Of a DNA stretch of 64,000 bases, positions 50,001 through 59,000 are shown piece by piece. Every line of letters starts with the position of its first letter. Positions within the stretch are counted from its first letter, which is position 1. Origin of the DNA: Heterobilharzia americana (lineage: Eukaryota; Platyhelminthes; Trematoda; Strigeidida; Schistosomatidae); NCBI GenBank assembly GCA_944470555.2, contig OX104134.1, positions 53,311,890 through 53,375,889 on the forward strand. The letters are read 5' to 3'. The notes below the pieces were generated by a model. The model worked only from the letters and a program-made list of their open reading frames with translations, did no database searches and was not told where the DNA came from. The translations under genes and the position numbers were made by a program.

Positions 50001-50266
50001 CCCACGTTTACTTTCGCTTTCATCGAGAGAAGACACATCGGCCAATTGGCTTCCCGAAGGCTTTCACCAACTGGCGTCATTTCGCCTCTCCGATTCCAGC
50101 GGGGAATAAGTTTGTTTTCATTTTTTATATTTTGTTTGTGCTTTGAAGTTTCTTTAGCGGTTAGATTTGTTTTACGGGGTAGGGTTGCTAGCCCTATGCC
50201 CAACCTTCCCTCTTTACCCGGGCTTAGGACCGGCTAGTAACTAGTAAACTAGTTAACCAGGCGAGG
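47052..50266 (-). mobile_element. RTE/SR2-like non-LTR retrotransposon, near full length
   Basis: About 3.2 kb, bounded by a perfect 12-bp duplication. The 3' end (low coordinates) is a short TTA-rich tail, typical of RTE elements, which lack a long poly(A). The 5' end has a short leader with ctagtaactagtaaactagttaacc, shared with the fragment at 54850-55791. The exact duplication and long open frames point to a young insertion. It lies between the Ser/Asn-rich gene and the gene at 51-61 kb. Confidence 0.92.
47067..50203 (-). pseudogene. RTE pol: AP endonuclease plus reverse transcriptase, one frameshift
   Basis: The N-terminal part (from 50203) is an apurinic-type endonuclease with GTWNVRTM, CESRWNG, QCYAPTNN, GDMNAKLGG and GSDH. 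It continues into the reverse transcriptase start (AAGPDGIPPEAL) and then goes out of frame near 48500. The second frame (to 47067) resumes with GMLTPLLQKVW, NWRGITLLS, FEKAFDSVDR, GVKQGCLLSPMIF and LDFADDLCLMS (catalytic FADD), and ends with a C-terminal region (YGSETW, RPRVTWRR). A single base loss or gain would explain the break. All catalytic motifs appear intact. Several plus-strand frames here are shadows. Confidence 0.93.
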
Positions 50267-50278
50267 TTATCACAACAT
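50267..50278. repeat. 12-bp target-site duplication (5' side of RTE)
   Basis: ttatcacaacat, identical to 47040-47051. Confidence 0.85.
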
Positions 50279-50599
50279 AAATAACTTAAATAACATGATC
50301 AGCAAAACACTAACTATTCTAAATTAATTGCACGTCAGTCACTAATTTTCTCAGTTTTCAACCAAAAAGTGTAATTATCTTCCGATAACTATAGAATAAT
50401 TAACCAATACATTTTGTAAGATTTCGGGTTCCACAGTCATCGACACCGAACTACAACTTGGAAAGATTAAACGTAACACGATTAGAAAGTTTCTACACAA
50501 TGGTAAGTTTTTGTTTTGGTAATATTTTGAGTGAAATTACTACCCGTGAAACCATACTAAAGTCCAACTAAAACAAATAGAAAGATCATAATAATAAAG

Positions 50600-50775
50600 A
50601 GAAGCCAGTAGTGGAATCTAAGACGCTCGGTTCGTCTTTTTCAAGACTCATCAGCTGAATGTACCTGCTTCTCAGTAAGTGATGTTGTTCCCACTAAGAC
50701 ATGAATCTACGACCGATAGCTTCGAATGCCAGACCGTTATTCACTAGGCCACTGAGTCATGATAACCACTCCATG
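50600..50775 (-). mobile_element. SM-alpha-like element with near-intact hammerhead
   Basis: Read on the minus strand: gactcagtggcctagtgaataacgg (A-box-like), then gtgggaacaacatcactta, then a hammerhead block. The core CTGATGA is intact (50654-50648). Stem II GTCTT/AAGAC is perfect, and the cleavage triplet is GTC. The box after stem II reads GAAC instead of GAAA, and stem I pairing is weak. Activity is therefore doubtful. It ends ttagattccactactggc. Confidence 0.75.
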
Positions 50776-51318
50776 TGCTATGGGTGCAGTTTTTAATGTT
50801 GTTGCTTGTATTATCCCGTCGTTGACTGGACGAATTGACGGGTTCCCATTGGCATTTGAGCTCCTGCGCGGACACCTGGACATTGTCATTACAATGTTAT
50901 AGTAACGATGGGAAGAAAGGCTAATATATATCGTCTCTAACATCCAAAAAAGGCGACTCAACAAAACTGACAGCCAGTTGGAACATTTTAGTGACAGACT
51001 AACAAACAATGAGCAAAGACTATCTATATGTGACACCTGTTGGTAAATGTGGGCATAAATATTATTAAAAAATTCCAACAGTTGGTGGCGGTAATTTTGT
51101 TCCAGATATTATCAAAATAAAAACTTCCCATTACAAAATCTACGTATAATACAGAAAGTTCTTGACATGACCAGGTTTCGGAACTAGGAACACAGACCTG
51201 AAATCGACGTTTGATTCCGCTGATCGAGACGTCTTGTGCCAAAGTCTTTCAATGAAGACATCACCTGACAAGTACATTTACTTGCTGATGGCCCTGTTCC
51301 ATTGAACCTGTGATCCTC
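50776..51318. other. Non-coding, no clear exon
   Basis: Two overlapping minus-strand frames (50737-51078 and 51024-51242) start in or next to the SM-alpha-like element. They lack family motifs and are treated as chance. Confidence 0.4.
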
Positions 51319-51530
51319 TTAGCAAATGGTTAGCCTATCAATGTAGGCTGTCATCTGTTCTTTACATTTTCCCACAACTTCGTCACAGATGTTTTCATAA
51401 AGGTTTCGGTCTATTTTTTTAACTTTAGATGGATTCATCTCCCTATCGAACGAAGCTGCCCAAGTGCAGATGCCGATTAATAGAAACTTCTTTTCATCTT
51501 CTAAATACAAATTATTTCTTCTTAACTGAT
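51319..51530 (-). CDS. Candidate terminal exon, unrecognised
   Basis: Acceptor ttcaaaacag, then two bases and 69 codons to TAA. It encodes QLRRNNLYLEDEKKFLLIG, ICTWAASFDREMNPSKVKK and IDRNLYENICDEVVGKCKEQ, ending DRLTIC. It looks like a charged helical protein end. Its start phase (1) does not directly join the exon ending at 52976 (phase 0), so an exon between them would be needed if they belong together. Confidence 0.45.
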
Positions 51531-52059
51531 CTGTTTTGAAGGTGAGACAGTAAGAAGTGAACTAGGTTAGTGAATTGGTCGCTTAACTGAGAAGTACGAT
51601 CAGCTCACATGGGTTTTAAAGGCCATGAAATCTTAGCTCGGATACAAAAGGCACAACTGACTTTTACCAGCTGACGCAAATTAAAAAACTGGCAGGCTGT
51701 AAGAGTGCCTGTTAAGGATCTTTTGTACTGATGAAAAAATGATTTCTATTTCTTCGTATTTTATCTTGCTTCGTTTCACTTTAGTTTTATGTGCCCTAAC
51801 TTAGACAGTTATGTGGTAATGCAAAGTTTGCGTTGGTATGCTCTAGTTGAATGATGTTTATATTTACTAAAGCTTCAGAGGCTTTGGAAACCACTAATAA
51901 AAATCAAATTCGTGAGACAGGTATCGGAGTGGACTTTCAGGATTGTCAAATTACTGAAGTCATTGTTTACAACTCCCATAAACTGATATAGTGTATTTCA
52001 AAATGCTGACCGAAAGCAAATTTTTAATAAACAAATCTGAAGACCTAAAATTCATTGAA
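51531..52059. other. Non-coding, nothing recognised
   Basis: Short AT-rich stretch between the candidate terminal exon and the MITE cluster. Confidence 0.4.
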
Positions 52060-52155
52060 AATGACCAGTTGTCTTTTCTTATTTCGGTTAAAAAGGTAGT
52101 TTTCCCATAAAATAAAGAAATCAAAATAGTCATTTCAGTGGCTTTTAGGGCGGCG
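52060..52155. repeat. Palindromic MITE-like element, partial copy 10 (cluster B)
   Basis: Only the centre and right arm (catttcagtggcttttagggcggc) are recognisable. Confidence 0.45.
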
Positions 52156-52279
52156 AACTAAGACTTACCCACTGACTGCCTGCACACCTCGTTGTCTAAC
52201 TAAATACACTAGTATTTGCCGGTAGCTTCTCACGTTTATGAACTGCTGACTTAAAATAAGGTGACAGCGGTATTTTAAG

Positions 52280-52412
52280 TGCGATTTTACAGACCACCCT
52301 AGCAACAGCTGGAATAACCAATCAGACTTCTCGATTTTATAAAAATCTCTTTCCAGTCGAAATGAAGAAATTTAATTGGTTATTTCGATCGTTGCTAGGG
52401 TGGCCTGTAAGT
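52280..52412. repeat. Palindromic MITE-like element, copy 11 (cluster B)
   Basis: agaccaccctagcaacagctgg at the left and cgttgctagggtggcctgtaag at the right, with the gaaatgaagaaa variant centre seen in copies 7 and 8. Confidence 0.8.
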
Positions 52413-52424
52413 GCTTGATTTTGT

Positions 52425-52562
52425 CAGTTGTCAGGATGGTCTTTAAAGTGGCCCCAATTAACCGATCTGGTTGTCTATTTTCCTTGGGAAGAAAATTTTT
52501 ACAGAATAGAGAAACGTGACTGATTGATTCATCAGTTGCTAGGGTGGTCTTTGGAGTCACTC
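52425..52562. repeat. Palindromic MITE-like element, copy 12 (cluster B)
   Basis: gtcaggatggtctttaaagtgg is followed by an AT-rich centre and a right end gttgctagggtggtctttggagtcac. The left arm is rearranged. Confidence 0.65.
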
Positions 52563-52698
52563 ACATAAGGCCACCCTGGCAACTGATGAGATGGCCAATC
52601 ATATCCCTTTATTCTGCGAAAAAGTACTTCCTAAGTGGAATACTGAACCAGATTGATCATTTCAGCAGCTCTAGGGTGGTCTTTAAAGTCACCCTACA
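52563..52698. repeat. Palindromic MITE-like element, copy 13 (cluster B)
   Basis: It directly follows copy 12: aaggccaccctggcaactgatgag to agctctagggtggtctttaaagtcac. Confidence 0.75.
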
Positions 52699-52975
52699 AT
52701 AAATAAGGTATATATAAAGAAAGCTTGTAGGTTTACAAATGAAGAACCAGTTATAGTTAGTTTGCTATTACTTCCCAGTGGAAAAGCGTGAAGCAATAAT
52801 TAATGGGGGAGAGGAAAGTTGTTACAAATGATGACAAAGTAATCCTGTAAAAGGACTTCTGAACAAATGGTATTCAGTGCTGAGTTTAGTAATAATAATA
52901 CTTAACCAAGTATTCCATCTTCCAATTCTATTCAGTAGCTTTCAGTATCTGAGTACTCGAAAAGTCTCTACTTAC

Positions 52976-53023
52976 CATCACTTTTACTCCACCTATGTCT
53001 TTCAAAGTTTTTAGTGTCTTCTG
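52976..53023 (-). CDS. 48-nt micro-exon of the helical-protein gene
   Basis: Acceptor ttttttgcaacag, then 16 codons (QKTLKTLKDIGGVKVM), donor GTAAGT. Phase 0 at both ends. An alternative acceptor three bases further would drop only the Gln. Confidence 0.6.
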
Positions 53024-56000
53024 CTGTTGCAAAAAAGGCAGTGAGAATCGAATCAATTCACTATTCATAAGGTGGATTATTAATCTCCTATTTGAGCTGT
53101 ACCAATCACCAGTGAACGAACTCAATCATTATCTTCTTACGGTAAATGATCTCTGACCTTTTACGATAATTATCACTATCACCTCTTGTGGATTATTCAC
53201 TGTTCTAACGTACACCGTTAACAGAACATTTAGCGATAACAGGTGGGGCGTAACGAATACAAACAAAAATACCTAGCTGAGAATTAGAACAGTCGTGAGA
53301 AGCTCTTATCAAAGGGAAAGAACATGAAGGAAATAATGATTTTCTAAAACACTTGGACTGTTTGAATAGTTTGATTATAGTTAGCTTTATATAGTACCCT
53401 AAAATTCACCTTCACATGACTTGCAAACACACTTTTTTTAGATTAGTACCTCATTGAGGCAAACAATTAGTGACGGAGTAAAATGGATGTTTGAAAAACT
53501 GGAAATCTTACATATTATTCTGATTGAAAGCACACTAATTTATCAATTTATTCTGCTGCAGAAGTAGGTGGAGTGTATTTTAATGACAGCAGTAGACTTC
53601 AATTACATAAGTAGGCAATTAAGGAGTGATGCAACTGAAGGTCCATTATGTTGTGAATTACTGAAAGAACCGCTGGTGTTGGCACTCTACAACTAGTACT
53701 TCTGAGGTGGCTGGTTAATACAATGAGCGTGAAAAGACTTGATCAATCGTGTTCTATTGTTCCTGTCGCTCAGTTCTTTAGCAGGATCGTTTACATGTAG
53801 CACTGTTCTTGAATTATTTGTAACCACTTCTCGGTATTACTTAATAAGGATATATTTAATATTTCCCCATCAATGTGTAACAAACTAAAAGAGCCAGAAC
53901 CAGCGGTTCATCTTCAGCTATTTATCACTTCCTAAAGGGTGTGTTAATAGCTGTAAAACCCTACACCCTCCTAATTGCTATAACAATGGCAATTGGTGCT
54001 GAGATAAAGCTGAGGGTTTCAAAAACAAGACAAAGTAATCCAGTGTGTAGTCACTGACTGTTCTGCATGGGTCCTGTAGACTATCTGGCTGAATTTCTCA
54101 AGTTGCTAAGAGTCAGTGGTTAGAACGTTAAAGTGAAATGATTCAAACTCGATCGTGTTGGTAAAGATGTATTCACCCTGAATAATCTTTTGGTTCACCT
54201 CTTAAACATCTTCATTCATACATTGTTTCCCTGTCTCATACCCATTTTTCCTATTTGACTCAACTGATAGCTGCTACCTTGACATGATGGTCAGGCTTGC
54301 ATATCACACTGATCTAATGATATAAGTTGATGGAACGCTTGTTTTCTTGATGTCCTATCATGCCTGAAAGGTCTGTTGGATAGTGGCAAGACAAAAAGCA
54401 GTTACTGTAATAGTGTATTGTATTACACTACACTACTATTGGGGGGTCCAAGAGCGAGTTCGTACTGCTACCTGGACAAAATATTTCTTGTGAACCAGTA
54501 TAGGATGCTGCATTCCAAACAGAACTGAGAAGCTTAGAACAGATCAGAATCAAGAGTAGAACATTCTCATTTATCCTGAGGTCTCTTGGTGTCAACCTTA
54601 ACGGCTTGTGGCTGGATTCGAAAAAAAAACAACTAAAATCTCAACTTCCAGAAGGTCGCGTCTACAGGCCTTAAGCGGAAGTGACATAGGCTGTGTGGTC
54701 GTGCTCCACAATTATTAGTCGGAAATTATTCTACAGGCACCTCAAGCAGAAATAAACTTGCGCAATATGGGTAGCCCGTAAGTATCAAACGTCCTGACAA
54801 CTTCGTCAGCACTCAGATTCCCTTAGATGATTTTCAGCCTTCAGCGTCTTTGGCTTCTAGTATTTCTTCACTACAGGTTTCTTAAGGTATGTTGCTCAAT
54901 GTCTCCCACTTTTTCATGATGATTGACGTGAAGATATCCTCTGAAGTTTCGTCCTTCAGTTCAGTTTCTGTTCTGGGTGTTGAACTTGAATTGTGGTCTA
55001 TCACCAATTTCTTTGAAGGGTTTCAACTCGATTTGGAAGGTTCCCTGCACTAGATAGTGAGTGGTGTGAACCTACATCTGCTCCTTTTCTTGATCTGATC
55101 TTGTCTCCAGTAGGCTGCGTCTCCACTTTCTTCACACTGAACTGAAGTCAATCTGATTTTTAGTGTGTCCTGGTATCTAGTGAAATCCATGTCACTTTGT
55201 GAATATCTTTGTGTATGATTGTGACTTTCCTTCCTTTTGAGTTCAAACTTGCTGTCATGATCCTGATCCTGCATAAGATTGGTTCCCACTGCATGAGAGC
55301 CTTCGATGTTCTTGGAGACATAATGACAGCCACTCCAAAACTCAGTGTGCTCATGGTTGTCGTCTGGGTGACAATATCGGAGTAGATTATTGACTCTCCA
55401 GTTAACAGTTTGCAGAGTCCACTCCCGTTCCATGTACTTTCGCAGACTCCGAGCACTTCCATGCCATACCTTCTGATTTCTTTTGCAATCTGTGCAGCTT
55501 TGCTAGATTCATACATGTTGCGGACATCCCATGTCCCCATTCTCACTTTCGAGAGGAGACACATCGGCCGACTGGCTTGCGAAGGCTTTCACCAACCGGC
55601 GTCATTTCGTCTCTTCGATTCAGTGAGGGATAAGTTTGTTTTTATTTTTAGATTTTTTTGTGCTTAGAATTTTGTTTAGCGGTTGGATTGGTTTTACGGG
55701 GTAGGGTTGCTAGCCCTATGTCCAACCTTCCCTCTCTATCCGGGTTTATAGACGGGCTAGTAACTAGTGAACTAGTTAACCAGGCGAGGTTTCGCAAACA
55801 GGATAATTTAGATATACAAATTAAGCTACTACCAACATTGCAAGAAGCATACTAATTATAAACATTTTTCTACAAAACACTAAGATGGAACTCGCCCGAA
55901 TTATGTGATGCATTCGTGCAGCACATTTCGAACAATCTGATCACGCACGTACTCGTCACAAGTATTTATATGGGACTTTACAAGGCTATGAGGGATGACA

Positions 56001-59000
56001 TTATGAAAGGGGTTGAGTAGGAAGGCTGAATTAAAGGCCAAATAACGATGAAAATTAATTGAGCGAAGTGATAGCACATCGCAGTGTTGGATTCACCAAG
56101 GTAGGTTGAATGTGGCTCAAACTTCTTAATGACCAAGGGCCTTGTTAAATTTAAGGATCCGTCCCCAATCACTTTTTAAAATATGTCTAATGGCCTTAGA
56201 AACGTCAACTTCGTGGCCTGTCTCAACGATAAGTTTTGCAACCGAAGAACTTGGGCGTCTGCTACCGAAGTTCATGGGTTCGGGCGATTTGATATGTTTG
56301 AAGCCACTTTGGAAAATGGTCTGAGGATCTACGGATCTATAAGTTCTCCCTATGCATGCGTGAGACAGGTCACACGATTGACGTTGCTACGTCCTCTAGA
56401 CCTGTTGGGATGGATCCCTAAGTTTGTCAAGGCCTTGGTCATTATGATGTTTGAGTCACCTTCGTATGTCTAAAAACTTATCACATTGAACCTTCCTTAG
56501 TGAATTCAACTCTGAAACCAAGTTCGATGTACTTTTACTTCGCTCTATTGATCCTCATTGTTTTTTGGCTTTTAACTCCGCCTTCCTACTCGACCTCTTT
56601 TCATATTCTCACCCCTTATCGCTTTATAAACTTCCATATAAACACTTATGACGTATACGCGTGTGATCAGATTGTTCTAAATGTGTTGCACCAATACGTT
56701 ATACGATTCGGGCGCTTGACGCCTTCTAATAATTTTGTTTAGAGAGGGACCTAGTTGTTTTAAATAAACATATTTGTTATAAATATTTACACAATTAATG
56801 TAGATATCAATAAGTAGCAAACTGTTTACCATGAAAATTTTCTAAGACAGCTAGCTAATCTAGTTCACCAGTGAACATGTGAATAAACAGCCTGATTTAT
56901 GGGGTGAGGTTATTGCGATACGGTAACTCGATATAAAGAGCATTTTTGTCAAGAAAAAAATCATTGGTTGCTTTCATATATTATCACACCCAACGTGGCA
57001 ATATTGTGCGATAGATCACAGCACTGAGGGCTTTTGTACAATAACATGATCACAACAGTAGTAAAACTACTGCTATAATATTTTAAAATTTGTGGGAAAT
57101 TTAGTGGTATGTAAACTCGGAGCATTAGATTTATGGAGTAGTAACCTGACGTTTTAAATTAACGAATAACCGATCAAGGTGTCAAAGCAATTTACAGAGA
57201 ATCATCTTATTTTTGAAATTGCAAACAAACACCTAAATGTAAACACGAACAAGTACAGTTGAGTCTATTCTCATACTATGAACTACTCATAGTTTACGTA
57301 AGTTTGAAAGTGTATACAAAATCTAGTTTCATAATGTGAAAATGAACCTTTTCTGAATAGTAATCTCAAAAACATTTGCTTTCATGTAAATATAGCAGTT
57401 TTTGAAACTACAGGTTCCCCGTCTACCATAATGTAGATTTTAAAGCACTAAATTAGAGCGAACAAAGATAGTTTTATTATGCATATAAAATCTCTTATCA
57501 ACCGTCATATACAGAACTGATTTGAAGTATTTGTTTAAGAATTAGGAAACGTTTCACAAATATACTTAGTTTATGACTACTGAACTATGTCGTAGATGAC
57601 AATGAGGGTTGATGAGATATTCTTGGGATATTAACCATTGGTGTTTAAGATAGTTGACGAAATGACTTTAAGTTTGGTCACTTTTATTTTCTAGGCTCCA
57701 AAATGCTTGTAAATAGTTTTAAAGCTGTATCACCTTTTAACCACCGTCTTTCTTTATTCAAAGGGGTAAAAGGCTGAAATATCACTTTCTCAAACTGGTT
57801 TTTTTATTGAATGAAGGCATAAAGCGATTGGTAACTTTCATCTCATGAGCAGATACATTGAGACTCGTAGGTAAGTGGATTTTAATATTACTTATGTGAA
57901 ACTATTTTATACTGACTGACTATCAGAGTCATCAGAATCTCCTCGAAAACTCATGTGATGATCAAAATGGACATTGAACACATACTTGTTTCAGGATAAA
58001 AACTTTATGCACTATATGAAATAAATGAAGAATTATCGGGAATGTCAATGAATTATTCTCGCATGTTGATACGATTATTTCCATTTTTTGTCATCATGAA
58101 TTCTTTTTGGTATGGTGAAAATACTACGTGATAAAAAGCCTCACGAAATCTAATTTCCACATCAGTTCATGTGGTAGACTAGATTGATGAAAGTGAGGAT
58201 CATAGACAACAAGTAATCATGTGGAGGGCCCATGACTATCTATGACTTCTAGTTGATAACTTTTAAGATAAGCAACGGTATCCTCTTGAATTACGTCTTA
58301 GGTCATGTGTAGGACCATGACTCGTTCGTTGTATTAAGCCACTGATTAGCAACAAGTCCAGAGTTAAAACCCCAATCCACCCAACAACATTTCGTTAGGA
58401 GTGGAGAATCATTGAGTCATAATACGAAAGGTGTGACTCATAGCACAATGCACAAAAGTTCACTTGATTATTGGTTTATACCTCTCATGATTTGGATCTA
58501 CAGAAAAGAAATTATTAATGATCATGAGACTTACTTTTTCTTGAGCTACTTTGTCAATGGCATCATTAATCATAGCTTGTATACGAGCTTTGTCAGCTGA
58601 TGATCTGTAAAAATAACATAGCTATATTAGGACAATGTACCAAACAAGTTATTTTATGGAATTTAACATTTTTGGTATGACAATTATGATTGATAATCTC
58701 AATAATGTCTAGTTACGAATCCATAGTATCAGAGAATTGTTTCATTCAAAGAATTGAAAACAAACATCAGTACACGGTTATATAGTGCTGTTTTTACTGT
58801 TCACGATACCAACTTGAATAACAGAAGCAAAGCACTTAATCTTCACATTCCAATGAAAAATAACCCGTGACAAATTTTTAACCTATATTGTAAGAAACGA
58901 CCAAGAGTGAGACGCAGGACAGAATATGTATTATGACATTTTGTATAGTACTGATGAAATATTCTACACTACATTACATTGTCATTTGCACAATGTACTC

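Noticed and set aside
47142..50237. About ten plus-strand frames of 76-130 codons
   Set aside because: They are shadows of the retrotransposon's minus-strand coding frame.
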